From assembly GCA_036395755.1 (NCBI GenBank), contig DASWCZ010000054.1, forward strand, positions 13,202 to 77,201: DNA of 64,000 nucleotides. The letters are read 5' to 3'. This DNA comes from Gp7-AA6 sp036395755. GTDB taxonomy: Bacteria > Acidobacteriota > Thermoanaerobaculia > UBA5066 > Gp7-AA6. This document shows, one piece after another, positions 35,033-43,779 of the stretch (its first letter is position 1; each line of letters starts with the position of its first letter). The notes under the pieces are model-generated. The model was not told where the DNA came from and did no database searches. It worked only from the letters and a program-made list of their open reading frames with translations. Position numbers and translations under genes: made by a program.

Positions 35033-36129
35033 CCGTCGGGCGGATCGCGGTTCGGATCGGCGGGACCGACAGCGTCCTCTGGCTGGGGCGCGGGCTTCTG
35101 GAAGACGCTCTCGGCCGGCTCGTTTCTCCGTCCGGCCGGTTCCTCCTCGTGTCCTCGCGGGCCGCCCGTTCCTCCGCGGACCGGCTGCGTCCGGCGCTCG
35201 CCCAGGCGCTGATTCTCGACCTCGAAATCGAGGATTCGGAAGAGGCGAAGACGCTCGACTCGGTGCGGGAGATCGCGGACCGCGCTCTCCACGCCGGCGT
35301 TCGTCGCGACGACGCATTCGTTGCCGTCGGCGGCGGGGTCGTCACGGACGTCGTCGGGTTCGCCGCGGCCATCGTCCTGCGCGGGGTGACCTGGAACGCC
35401 GTCCCGACGACGGTCGCAGGAATGGCCGACGCGTCGATCGGCGGAAAGACCGGTGTCGACCATCTCCTCGGGAAGAACCTGCTCGGCGCCTTCCACCCGC
35501 CCCGCGCGATCGTCATCGATCCGTCCGCCACCGCGACCCTCCCGGACCGTGACTACAGGAGCGGGCTCGTCGAGGCATTCAAGGGTGTCTGGATCCGGGA
35601 TGCGGAGAGTTCCGCGCGCGCCGAGGCTCTCCTGCCCGCGATTCTGACGCGCGACGAAGAGGCTCTCCTCGAGCTCGTCGCCGCGGCCGCCCGGATCAAG
35701 TTGGATATCGTCTCTTCGGATCCGAAGGACCACGGAGAGCGACGGTTGCTCAACTTCGGCCACACGCTGGGACACGCGTTCGAGGCGGCGGGAAACTACC
35801 GGGAGCTCCGCCACGGGGAAGCCGTCGCATGGGGAATCACCGCCGCCTTGACGATCTCGCGCGATCGGGCCGGGCTCTCCGAAGGAGACGCCGCACGGGT
35901 GCGCGAAGTTCTCGCCCGTCTCGGCCCGTTTCCGGAGCCGGTCCGCTCGGCCGAGATCCTGCGGCCACTTCTCTCCCGCGACAAAAAGGCGACGGCGCAC
36001 GGGGCGGCCGGTGTCCTTCTCGAGAGGATCGGGCGAGCCCGTGTGGACGAGCAGGTTCCCGAAGCGGAGTGGCTGTCAGCGGCGGCGACGGCGAGCTTGC
36101 CGTTTAATACACGCGGAAGCTCACTTTAG
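35029..36129 (+). CDS. aroB: 3-dehydroquinate synthase
   Basis: A 366-residue NAD- and metal-dependent enzyme making 3-dehydroquinate in the shikimate pathway. Visible motifs are VAVGGGVVTDVVGFAA, VPTTVAGMADASIGGKTGVD, GKNLLGAFHPP, DYRSGLVEAFKG, and the zinc-site region LNFGHTLGHAFE with RHGEAVAWG. The start is GTG at 35029 overlapping the aspS stop. It closes the run recN-E1-tsaC-carbonic anhydrase-hisS-aspS-aroB. It ends 20 bp before a palindromic repeat element that may act as a transcript end. Confidence 0.96.
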
Positions 36130-36148
36130 CGGTCAGGCGCGCCTTGTC

Positions 36149-36243
36149 CTGTCATTCTGAGGTGCGCAGCGCCGAAGAATCCCGCGCGTTAACGCAACGG
36201 ATCCTTCGCGGAGCCTGTCCTGAGCGAAAGCTCAGGATGACAG
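36149..36243. repeat. Dispersed palindromic element (95 bp)
   Basis: CTGTCATTCTGAG (36149-36161) pairs with CTCAGGATGACAG (36231-36243) with one wobble, and each arm has an internal hairpin (GGTGCGCAGCGCC; CTGAGCGAAAGCTCAG). The middle contains GAAGAATCCC and GGATCCTTCGC as in the 8179-8255 copy, and a small palindrome around CGCGTTAACGC. It sits between aroB and the HD-GYP gene. Confidence 0.78.
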
Positions 36244-36334
36244 CGAAAGCCGCCTTCAGGCCCTCCAGACCCCGCCGTCCCGACGCCGGTTCCGGAGCGC
36301 CGGTCGAATCCGACCTAAGTCGGAGTCCCGCGGC

Positions 36335-36340
36335 TATAAT
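36335..36340 (+). promoter_or_regulatory. Possible -10 element for the HD-GYP gene
   Basis: A consensus TATAAT lies only 12 bases before the TTG start at 36352, so transcription would begin about five bases before the start codon, giving a nearly leaderless mRNA without room for a Shine-Dalgarno site. No convincing -35 hexamer is seen around 36312-36317. Position and consensus match are the only support. Confidence 0.4.
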
Positions 36341-36351
36341 GAGCGTCAGCC

Positions 36352-38085
36352 TTGAAACCGAAGCCCGGCAGGCGGCGGCTCCGCCTCTTCGTTCTCCTCT
36401 CGGGCGCGCTCATCCTCGCGTCGCTCGTCCCGCTCCTCGTGTCGGACGCGGCGCTCATCCGGCGCAACCGGCGGGCGCTCGAAGTCCTCGAAGAGAAATA
36501 CTTGACGCGCTCGTCCTCTGCGCTCGCCGATCGAATCGCGGCGTATCACGCGTCCGCGCGCGAGGAGTTGAAGAACGCCGCCAACTCGGTCCGGCTTTCG
36601 CGGGAGCTCACCGGCGAAAACCCCTTCACCTCGAAGAACGGTCCGGAGATCCTGCGGGCAGCGCTGAAAGGCGAGACTCCGCTTCTCGCGCTCCGCGGGG
36701 TGAACCGCAATGGAATCGGAAGCTTCGCGGGTCCGGCCGCTCTTCCCCAGGTCGTCGAGTTCGAGTTCCGCCGCGCTTTCGAGTCCGCCCGCGACGGCGC
36801 GTCCTACTCGGGCGATCCTTTCGATGCGCCTTCGATCGGTCCCGTCTCGGTTCTCGCGGCGCCGGTCTCCGACGAGGATGGATTGATCGGCGTCGTCGAG
36901 GCGCTCGTGTCCTGGCAGCCGATCCGGCGCGAGTTCAACGACGAAGCGCGGCGCGACGTTCGCGCAACCCTCGTCGATCGGCGGGGCCGAATCCTCTTCC
37001 CGCTCGCCCGGAGCGGATCCGGACGGTCGTCGTCGTCGCTCGTCGCGGATTTCGAGCGTTTTCCGGGGCGGGTGACGCGGTCGGAAGCTCAGCCCGGCAG
37101 GAGCGTGCTCGCCTCGATCGCGCCGGTCAACCGGCCGGAGTGGGGAGTTCTTCTGGAGCGCGACCTGGATGCGGCCTTCGCCTCGGTTGACGGAATGATC
37201 AAAGACACGTTGATCTGGAGCGCGGCGGCGCTCGCGGGAGCGCTTCTGCTCGGTGTTTTCTCCGCCCGGCGGCTTTCCCGGCCCATCGCTCAGCTCGCCC
37301 TGTCCACGCGCGCCGTCAGCGAAGGCCAGTACGGCGCCAACGTCGAGGTCGCGGGTACCGCGGAGCTCGCCGACCTCTCCGAGAACTTCAACCGGATGAG
37401 CGAGTCCATTCGGGACGCCATCGAGAACCTGAAACGCGCGGCGCGCGAGAACCACGAGCTCTTCATCAATTCGATTCGCGCCCTCGCGGCGGCAATCGAC
37501 GCGAAGGACCCCTACACTCGGGGCCACTCCGAACGGGTCGCGCGTTACTCCTCGCTCGTCGCTCGGGAAATGGGACTCTCCTCCGAGGACGTTCGGCGCG
37601 TCCGGCTCTCCGCGCTCCTTCACGACGTCGGTAAGATCGGAATCGACGATCGCATCCTGCGCAAGCCGACGGCTCTCACCGAGGAAGAGTTCGAGATCAT
37701 GAAGAGCCATCCGGTCAAGGGCGCCGCGATCATGGAAGCGATCCCGCAGCTACGCGACGTCATCCCCGGGATGAAGCATCACCACGAGCGATGGGAGGGG
37801 GGCGGATATCCCGAGGGATTGCGCGGCGAGGAGATTCCTCTTCAGGCGCGCATCGTTTCCGTCGCCGACACGTTCGACGCGATGACGACGACGCGTCCGT
37901 ACCAGAGGGCGATGGACATCCGGTTCGTGTTCCAGCGGTTGCGGGACCTCGCCGGCAATCGGTTCGATCCGGGGGTCGTCGAGGCGCTCATCCAGTCTTA
38001 CGAGAAAGGGGAGCTGGTGCCGATTGCGAGGGAAGAGGCCCCGGCGGAGCCTCCCGTCCCGCTGCGGCGCGTGGAAGCAGGTTGA
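36352..38085 (+). CDS. Membrane sensor with HAMP and HD-GYP phosphodiesterase domains
   Basis: A 577-residue inner-membrane receptor. The first membrane helix (about 10-30) is followed by a periplasmic Cache-like sensor domain (about 32-283), a second helix (about 284-305), a HAMP linker (about 305-360, RRLSRPIAQLALSTRAVSEG) and an HD-GYP domain (about 370-560). The catalytic residues include HD at 424-425 in LLHDVGKIG and the GYP motif at 485-487, with HHHERWEGG before it. HD-GYP enzymes hydrolyse cyclic di-GMP to pGpG or GMP, so it likely lowers this messenger in response to an extracellular signal. The start is a TTG. It overlaps the downstream TPR lipoprotein gene by 4 nt. Confidence 0.93.
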   Translation: MKPKPGRRRLRLFVLLSGALILASLVPLLVSDAALIRRNRRALEVLEEKYLTRSSSALADRIAAYHASAREELKNAANSVRLSRELTGENPFTSKNGPEILRAALKGETPLLALRGVNRNGIGSFAGPAALPQVVEFEFRRAFESARDGASYSGDPFDAPSIGPVSVLAAPVSDEDGLIGVVEALVSWQPIRREFNDEARRDVRATLVDRRGRILFPLARSGSGRSSSSLVADFERFPGRVTRSEAQPGRSVLASIAPVNRPEWGVLLERDLDAAFASVDGMIKDTLIWSAAALAGALLLGVFSARRLSRPIAQLALSTRAVSEGQYGANVEVAGTAELADLSENFNRMSESIRDAIENLKRAARENHELFINSIRALAAAIDAKDPYTRGHSERVARYSSLVAREMGLSSEDVRRVRLSALLHDVGKIGIDDRILRKPTALTEEEFEIMKSHPVKGAAIMEAIPQLRDVIPGMKHHHERWEGGGYPEGLRGEEIPLQARIVSVADTFDAMTTTRPYQRAMDIRFVFQRLRDLAGNRFDPGVVEALIQSYEKGELVPIAREEAPAEPPVPLRRVEAG

Positions 38086-38891
38086 CGAGAATCCCGCGCG
38101 AGTCCCTCTCCGTCGCAGCGGCGCTTTTCGCCGTCCTCGCAGCCGGGTGCTCGTCGCAGGCCAAGAAGACAGGCTCCGCCGAGGTGCTTCTCAACGAACG
38201 GATGGCTGCCGTGCTGCTGCGCGAGGGAAGGCCCATCGAGGCCGAGCGCGCGTACCGCGAGGCGTTGCTGAACGATTCGAAGAACCCGGAAGTGCACGAC
38301 GGGCTCGGCGTGTCGCTTTTGATGCAGGGGCGTTTCAAAGACGCGTTTTCCTCGTTCGATCGCGCTGTCGATATCGACTCCGGAAAGGCGCTCTACCGGA
38401 TCCATCGGGGGATGGCCGGCTTGGAGCTCGGCCGCCTGAAGGAAGCGGAAGCCGATTTCCGGGCATCGGAGAGCTCGCCTTCGGCGGAGGACCGCCTGGA
38501 TGCGGCGATCAACCTCGGCAGGCTGAAGCAGCGCCAGAAGGATTTCCCCGCCGCCGAAGCGGCATTCTCGGAGGCGCTCTCGCGCGATCCGAAGTCTTCG
38601 TCCGCGCTGATCGGCCGCGGCATGGCGCGCGAATCCCGGGGCGCGCTTGAGTTGGCCGCGGAGGACTACTTGGAAGTGATCCGCGGGGAGCCGCGCAACG
38701 CGGAGGCCCACCTGCGGCTCGGGCTCGTGCTCGTCACGTTGAAGAAGACCGCGCTCGGTCGCCGTTACCTCGAGCGAACGATCGAGCTCGATCCGACCGG
38801 GGAGCTGGGCGCGAAGGCGCGCCTGCTGCTGGAGTCGTCGGACTCTGTCGCGCCGCGCCGCGACAGCCCCTCCGGCGGATCACCGCTCTAG
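38082..38891 (+). CDS. TPR-repeat lipoprotein
   Basis: A 269-residue lipoprotein. The signal peptide ends in the lipobox LAAGC (Cys at about residue 23), and six or so tetratricopeptide repeats follow (for example EVHDGLGVSLLMQGRFKDAFS and AEAHLRLGLVLVTLKKTALG). It resembles the PilF/PilW class of pilotins and other TPR lipoproteins that assemble secretins or envelope complexes, but no pilus gene is adjacent. The TTG at 38082 overlaps the HD-GYP stop, so the two are coupled and may act in one envelope or surface-adhesion process controlled by cyclic di-GMP. The partner is unknown. Confidence 0.82.
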   Translation: MTRIPRESLSVAAALFAVLAAGCSSQAKKTGSAEVLLNERMAAVLLREGRPIEAERAYREALLNDSKNPEVHDGLGVSLLMQGRFKDAFSSFDRAVDIDSGKALYRIHRGMAGLELGRLKEAEADFRASESSPSAEDRLDAAINLGRLKQRQKDFPAAEAAFSEALSRDPKSSSALIGRGMARESRGALELAAEDYLEVIRGEPRNAEAHLRLGLVLVTLKKTALGRRYLERTIELDPTGELGAKARLLLESSDSVAPRRDSPSGGSPL

Positions 38892-38967
38892 CCGCGCCGC
38901 GGCGAGGAGAGACCCGGCAGACATTTGGCGGCAGGCCTTTCTCGAGCGGGCAATAATTCCGGACTCC

Positions 38968-39930
38968 ATGGCTGATCGCCGCAGCTTCTTCTCCAAAGTC
39001 CGCCGTGGGCTCTTCATGACCCACACGGAGATCCTGGAGAAGCTGGGCGACGCGGTCAAAAAAGGGTTCGGCTTCGATGAAACGGTTCTCGAAGCGCTCG
39101 AAGAAGTCCTCCTGGAAGCGGACGTCGGCGCCGAAACGGCCGCCGCGCTCACGGAAGCGGTACGGCGGCGGGGAGGCTCCTCGTCGAAGGCCGATCTCGG
39201 CGAGTTGAAGCGGGTTCTCGTCGAGGAAATCGAAGCCGTCATCGCCCGAGCGCCGAAAGTCGCAGCGGTTCCCGACGTTGCCCTCGAGGTCATCTTTCTG
39301 GTCGGAGTGAACGGATCGGGCAAGACGACGACGACGGCGAAGCTCGCGGCCCGAGAGATCGCGGCCGGTCGATCGGTTCTGCTGGCGGCGGCCGATACGT
39401 TTCGCGCCGGAGCGATCGAGCAGCTCGAGATCTGGGCTGCCCGGCTCAAGGTTCCGATCGTACGCCACCAGGAGGGGGCGGATCCCTCCGCGGTGCTCTT
39501 CGATGCTCTGGCGGCCGCGAAGGCCCGGGGGACGAAGAAGCTCTTCGTCGATACGGCGGGACGTCTCCACACCAAGAAGAACCTGATGGAGGAGCTCGCG
39601 AAAATGCGCCGAATCGCGGCACGGGAAGCGGCCGGGGCGCCTCACCAGGTCCTTCTCGTCCTCGACGCGACCACCGGTATGAACGGCCTCGCGCAGGCGC
39701 GGCGGTTCGTCGAAGCGGTCGGCGCGACGGGGGTCGTGCTCACGAAGCTCGACGGGAGCGCGCGCGGCGGGATTGTTCTCGCGATCTACCGTGAGCTCGG
39801 CCTCCCGGTCCTCTTCGTCAGCGTCGGCGAGGCAATCGACGACCTCGTGCCCTTCGATCCGGCCGAATACGCACGGGCGCTTCTCGAGGACGCTCCGGAG
39901 AACGAGGCCCGGAGCGGCGTGTCGGTTTGA
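38968..39930 (+). CDS. ftsY: Signal recognition particle receptor FtsY
   Basis: A 320-residue SRP-type GTPase that receives ribosome-SRP complexes at the inner membrane. There is no long acidic A domain; the protein goes almost directly into the N domain (about 15-95). The GTPase G1 loop is GVNGSGKTTT (about 113-122), followed by AADTFRAGAIEQL, VDTAGRLHTKKNLM, LTKLDGSARGG, and the C-terminal closing GLPVLFVSVGEAIDDLVPF. All are intact. It starts at ATG 38968 after a 76-bp gap and its stop overlaps ribD as TTGA. Confidence 0.96.
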   Translation: MADRRSFFSKVRRGLFMTHTEILEKLGDAVKKGFGFDETVLEALEEVLLEADVGAETAAALTEAVRRRGGSSSKADLGELKRVLVEEIEAVIARAPKVAAVPDVALEVIFLVGVNGSGKTTTTAKLAAREIAAGRSVLLAAADTFRAGAIEQLEIWAARLKVPIVRHQEGADPSAVLFDALAAAKARGTKKLFVDTAGRLHTKKNLMEELAKMRRIAAREAAGAPHQVLLVLDATTGMNGLAQARRFVEAVGATGVVLTKLDGSARGGIVLAIYRELGLPVLFVSVGEAIDDLVPFDPAEYARALLEDAPENEARSGVSV

Positions 39931-41039
39931 ACAGCCGCGAAGAGGACGTCCTTCTTTCCCGAGCGATCGACCTCGCGGAGCGCGGGCGCTATACCGTCGC
40001 GCCCAACCCGATGGTGGGAGCGGTCGTGGCGCGCGGCCGCCGCGTCCTGGCCGAGGCGTGGCATCGGCGCGCCGGCGGTCCGCACGCGGAAGCGGCGGCC
40101 TTAGAGAGCGCCGGCTCGCGTGCACGGGGTGCCGACCTCCACGTGTCGCTCGAGCCCTGCGTGCACTTCGGACGGACGCCTCCGTGCGTCCCTTCGATCG
40201 TCGCGGCGGGTGTCGCGCGCGTCTTCGTCGCGGCGCGAGATCCCAACCCCGCCGTGTCCGGCCGCGGTATCCGTGCGCTCTCCCGCGCCGGGATCGCGGT
40301 CGTCCTTGCCGGCTCGCCTCTGCGCAGCCGGGCGGAGCGCCAGAACGAGAAATTCCGGACGTGGATCGGTGAGCGGCGTCCTTTCATCCTCGCAAAGTGG
40401 GCTGCGACGCTCGACGGCAAGACGGCAGCCTCTTCCGGTCACAGCCGGTGGATCACGGGAGAGAAGGCGAGGCGTCGCGCGCTCCTCCTGCGCGAGGAGT
40501 TCGACTCCGTGCTCGTCGGATCCGGCACCGTCCTCGCCGACGATCCGCTCCTGACACGGCGCCTGGGAAAGGCGGGCCGACGCCCCCACCGACGCATCGT
40601 GCTCGACGGAAGGCTGCGCGCTCCCGCGTCCGCCCGGGTCTTCCGGGACGCGGAAGGAGCGCTCGTCGTGACGGCGCGGGCCGAGAAGGACGCGCGCGTC
40701 CGGCGGCTCACCGCGCGGGGCGTCGACGTCTGGAGCCTGCCGGGAGAGCACGGCCGGATCGACCTGACCCAAATGCTCGCCCGGCTCGCCCGGGAGGAAG
40801 TCACGAGTCTCTTAGTCGAGGGTGGCGCCGAGACGCTGTGGGCGTTCTTCGACGCGAAGCTGGTGGACCGCGTCGCGGTCTTCTTCGCGCCGCGCGTGCT
40901 CGGAGGAAGGAAAGCGCCGGGAGGAGTCGGTGGCGAAGGATTCGCGCTCGAGCGATCCACGCGGCTCGTCGACGTGGAACACGAGCGACTGGGAGAGGAC
41001 TGGCTGGTCACGGGACGGGTCTACAACGGTTCAAAATAG
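39927..41039 (+). CDS. ribD: Bifunctional riboflavin biosynthesis deaminase/reductase
   Basis: A 370-residue enzyme carrying out the deamination and ribosyl reduction steps of riboflavin synthesis. The deaminase domain (about 1-145) has the zinc ligands His53 (PHAE, with catalytic Glu55), Cys78 and Cys87 in LEPCVHFGRTPPC. The reductase domain (about 150-370) shows RPFILAKWAATLDGKTA, GSGTVLADDPLLTRR and SLLVEGGAETLWAFF. The start is TTG at 39927, overlapping the ftsY stop by 4 nt. ribE follows after 30 bp; ribAB and ribH are not in the window. No FMN riboswitch is evident before it, as expected inside an operon. Confidence 0.95.
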   Translation: MNSREEDVLLSRAIDLAERGRYTVAPNPMVGAVVARGRRVLAEAWHRRAGGPHAEAAALESAGSRARGADLHVSLEPCVHFGRTPPCVPSIVAAGVARVFVAARDPNPAVSGRGIRALSRAGIAVVLAGSPLRSRAERQNEKFRTWIGERRPFILAKWAATLDGKTAASSGHSRWITGEKARRRALLLREEFDSVLVGSGTVLADDPLLTRRLGKAGRRPHRRIVLDGRLRAPASARVFRDAEGALVVTARAEKDARVRRLTARGVDVWSLPGEHGRIDLTQMLARLAREEVTSLLVEGGAETLWAFFDAKLVDRVAVFFAPRVLGGRKAPGGVGGEGFALERSTRLVDVEHERLGEDWLVTGRVYNGSK

Positions 41040-41069
41040 CCCGGTTGCGCCCCGATACACTCTGTCGCG

Positions 41070-41657
41070 ATGTTCACCGGGATCGTCACCGGAGTCGGGC
41101 GCGTCCTTTCCGTCGAGCGACGCCGGGGACGGTCGACCCGCCTCGTCGTCCTTCCTCCTCCGAAATACGGCCTGTTCCGGCGCGGAGAGAGCATCGCGGT
41201 CTCGGGAGTCTGCGTGACGGCGGTGGCCACGGGACGCCGCCTCTCCGCCGATCTCTCGGCCGAAACTCTCCGTGTGACGACACTCGCGGAGCTCAAGTCC
41301 GGCGACTTCGTGAACCTCGAGCGGGCGCTCGAATGGCGCGGCCGGGTCTCGGGTCATTTCGTGCTCGGTCACGTCGACGCGGTCGCGAAGATTCTCGCGG
41401 TCGAGGACGAGCCGGGGTCGTGGATCTACCGGTTCTCGATTCCCCGCGGGCTCGGGCGACACGTCGTCTCGAAGGGATCGGTCGCCCTGGACGGAGTGAG
41501 CTTGACCGTGGCCCGACGCCGCGCGCGGGACTTCGACGTCGCGGTCATTCCCGAGACGCGCCGCCGCACGGCGTTCGCGTCGAACGTACCGGGCGACCGC
41601 GTCAACTTCGAGGTCGATCTCCTCTCGAGGTATGCCGCCGGGAGGCTCCGGTCATGA
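41070..41657 (+). CDS. ribE: Riboflavin synthase, alpha subunit
   Basis: A 195-residue enzyme that dismutates two 6,7-dimethyl-8-ribityllumazines to riboflavin. The two tandem barrels are visible: MFTGIVTGVGRVLSV with SIAVSGVCVTAVA in the first half, and SGHFVLGHVDAVAKI with GSVALDGVSLTVA in the second. The first ten residues MFTGIVTGVG are near-invariant in the family. The substrate-site Ser and His positions look normal. It lies 30 bp after ribD and overlaps the next gene by ATGA. Confidence 0.95.
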   Translation: MFTGIVTGVGRVLSVERRRGRSTRLVVLPPPKYGLFRRGESIAVSGVCVTAVATGRRLSADLSAETLRVTTLAELKSGDFVNLERALEWRGRVSGHFVLGHVDAVAKILAVEDEPGSWIYRFSIPRGLGRHVVSKGSVALDGVSLTVARRRARDFDVAVIPETRRRTAFASNVPGDRVNFEVDLLSRYAAGRLRS

Positions 41658-42646
41658 TCGAGTACGAGGAAGCGGAATCCGCCTTCGTGCGGCCCCGGGA
41701 ATCCGAAGTCGCCGGCCGGCGGATCGCCGCGCATGCGGTGCCGTATTCGGGCGAGGCCGGAGGAGGGCACTACCGGTTTGACCCGCTGGAGCACCGTCTC
41801 GTCGGGCGTCGCACCTCGGGTCGGGTTGCCGTCGGGCCGGCCGATCCCGCCGAATGGAGGCGGGCCTTCGCTCGCTGCCCGGCCGGCCCGGTCTTGGTCG
41901 AGCCCGCAGCGCCGGTCGAAGAGATCCGCGGGGCGCAGCTCGCCGCAGCCGAAGGCGCCGCGAGCGCGGGGCGGGCGGTGTATCTCCTCGATCCGGGCGG
42001 GCTGCCGTCTCCTACCGGCCGCGCGTTCGTCGCACTGTTCGCGTGGGCGCCCGGCGCGGGCCCACGCGAAGAGAGAGCGCTCGAATCTGCGCTCGAGGCG
42101 GGAATCCCGGCCGGCGGCCTGCTCCCGATCGTGCCCGGCTGGACCGACGAGCCGGAGTTTCTCGACCGCTACCTGGCGCGCCTCTCGGCTGCCGGCGCCC
42201 GGTTTGCCGCGCCCGTTCCCGTCTCGGAGGACGGCGACGCGCGGCGCGTCCTCGTCGAGGCACGTTACCGATTCGACCCCGGCGCGACCGACCGCTTCTT
42301 CGAGAGGGTCCATCATTCGGACTGGCCCGCCTCTTTGCGAGAAGGTCTCCGCCGCTTTCGAGCGGAAGCCGCGCGGTGGGGTCTCGCCACGCTCCCGCCG
42401 CGGCCGCTCGGAGCGGGAGAGCCGCCGAACAACTCGGCCGCCGCCGCGCGCCTCGAGGAACGGGCGCAGGAAGTCGGCGAGGACGAGCACCGCGCCGCGC
42501 TTCTTCACGCCGCGGCGCGCTGGATCGACGAGTCGGGACGAGACCTCGCACCGGTCGTGCGCGAAGGCAACTTCGCCAAGGTTTTCCCCTTCGGCGCGCT
42601 GGCGGCCGAGGCGGAGGCGGCGTTCCGCGCGGTTCGAACGACGTGA
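41654..42646 (+). CDS. Unrecognised protein between ribE and hemW
   Basis: A 330-residue soluble protein with no signal peptide and no membrane helix. The first 80 residues contain FRPRESE-like charged stretches and paired Gly; the middle has alternating strands and helices (VLVEPAAPVEEIRG, AVYLLDPGG, RAFVALFAW, GLLPIVPGWTDEPEFLDRYL) resembling the later strands of a TIM barrel; the C-terminal 100 residues are helical and Ala/Arg-rich. It has only one cysteine, so no Fe-S site is possible. The PGxTDE-type segment recalls radical-SAM barrels, but the CxxxCxxC motif is absent. It overlaps ribE and hemW by 4 nt on each side, which suggests a role tied to flavin or haem metabolism. No function is proposed. 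Confidence 0.8.
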   Translation: MIEYEEAESAFVRPRESEVAGRRIAAHAVPYSGEAGGGHYRFDPLEHRLVGRRTSGRVAVGPADPAEWRRAFARCPAGPVLVEPAAPVEEIRGAQLAAAEGAASAGRAVYLLDPGGLPSPTGRAFVALFAWAPGAGPREERALESALEAGIPAGGLLPIVPGWTDEPEFLDRYLARLSAAGARFAAPVPVSEDGDARRVLVEARYRFDPGATDRFFERVHHSDWPASLREGLRRFRAEAARWGLATLPPRPLGAGEPPNNSAAAARLEERAQEVGEDEHRAALLHAAARWIDESGRDLAPVVREGNFAKVFPFGALAAEAEAAFRAVRTT

Positions 42647-43779
42647 CGGCCGCCGCCGGACTCTACGTGCATCTTCCTTACTGCCGGTCGCGCTGCGGCT
42701 ACTGCGCCTTCGTCGTCTCGACGGACGACTCGAGCCGCAGCGAGTATCTGGGCGCGCTCGCCCGCGAGGCGACGCTCCTCGAGTCGGAGGCGTGCGGCTC
42801 CCGCTTCGACTCTCTCTATCTGGGAGGCGGCACTCCCTCGCTCGTTCCGCCCGACGAGCTCGTCCGGCTGGTGGAAGAGCTGCGGGGACGCTTCGTCTTC
42901 GAAGATGGCTCCGAGGTGACGCTGGAGGCGAATCCCGAAGACGTCACGATCGAGCTCCGGGACGCCTGGATCCGCGCCGGCGTCCGGCGCGTCTCCGTCG
43001 GCGTGCAGTCGCTCGAGGACGCGGAGCTCTCTGCGGTCGGGCGTCGCCACGACGCCGCCGGCGCGCTCCGCTCGCTCGACCGGCTCGCCGGAGCCGGCCT
43101 CTCCCTCTCCGCGGACCTGATCCTGGGCCTGCCGGGACAGAGCGCCGGAACGTTTCGCGGAAGCGTCGAAAGGATCTGCGCGACCGGCGTGGACCACGTG
43201 TCGATCTACCTGCTCGAGACCGAAAAGTCGCGCGCGATCGAAGACGATCGGCGGGCGCACCCGGACCGATATCTCTCCGACGATGAGCAGGCGGACGCGT
43301 GGCTGGAAGCCGGGGAGACCCTCGCTTCGCGCGGCTTCGCGCACTACGAGATCTCGAACTGGGCGCGGCCCGGCCGGGAGGCGCGGCACAACGTCAAGTA
43401 CTGGACCCGCGCGCCGACCCTCGGCCTGGGCGTCTCCGCGCACGAGCTCTGGAACGAACGGAGACGCGCGAACGCGTCGGGGCTGCCGGCTTACCTCGCC
43501 TCGGTCCGAGAAGGGCGCCGCCCCCTCGCCCTCGACCGGCCTGTCAGCGAGGGGGAGGCTGCGCGCGAGCGGATCATTCTGGGGCTGCGCCTGTCGCAGG
43601 GGGTCCCGACGGCGGACGTCCAAAGCTGGATCGATGAGGAGGGCGATCCCCTCCTCCCCGGCGACTACGAGGACTGGCGCGACGAAGGCCTTCTCGCGGA
43701 GAAGGACGGGCGTCTGCGGTTCACGGAGCGCGGATTCCTGCTCTCCAACGAAGTGCTCTGCCGCTTTGTCTCGTCTTAG
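42643..43779 (+). CDS. hemW: Radical-SAM haem chaperone HemW (HemN-like)
   Basis: A 378-residue radical SAM protein. The N-terminal GLYVHLPYCRSRCGYC carries the cluster cysteines Cys14, Cys18 and Cys21. Other family marks are SLYLGGGTPSLVPP, VTLEANPED, VRRVSVGVQSLEDAEL and ISNWARPGREARHNVKYW. HemW proteins bind haem and deliver it to targets, in contrast to true HemN coproporphyrinogen oxidases, which have an extra N-terminal segment and a longer protein; the length and start fit HemW. The start is GTG, overlapping the upstream gene. It converges on hppA with a 4-bp overlap of the two stops. Confidence 0.93.
   Translation: MTAAAGLYVHLPYCRSRCGYCAFVVSTDDSSRSEYLGALAREATLLESEACGSRFDSLYLGGGTPSLVPPDELVRLVEELRGRFVFEDGSEVTLEANPEDVTIELRDAWIRAGVRRVSVGVQSLEDAELSAVGRRHDAAGALRSLDRLAGAGLSLSADLILGLPGQSAGTFRGSVERICATGVDHVSIYLLETEKSRAIEDDRRAHPDRYLSDDEQADAWLEAGETLASRGFAHYEISNWARPGREARHNVKYWTRAPTLGLGVSAHELWNERRRANASGLPAYLASVREGRRPLALDRPVSEGEAARERIILGLRLSQGVPTADVQSWIDEEGDPLLPGDYEDWRDEGLLAEKDGRLRFTERGFLLSNEVLCRFVSS

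Noticed and set aside
40397..41653. Upstream in-frame extension of the unknown gene through ribD and ribE
   Set aside because: That part is out of frame with ribD and ribE and shows shadow composition; the ATG at 41654 overlapping the ribE stop is the sensible start.
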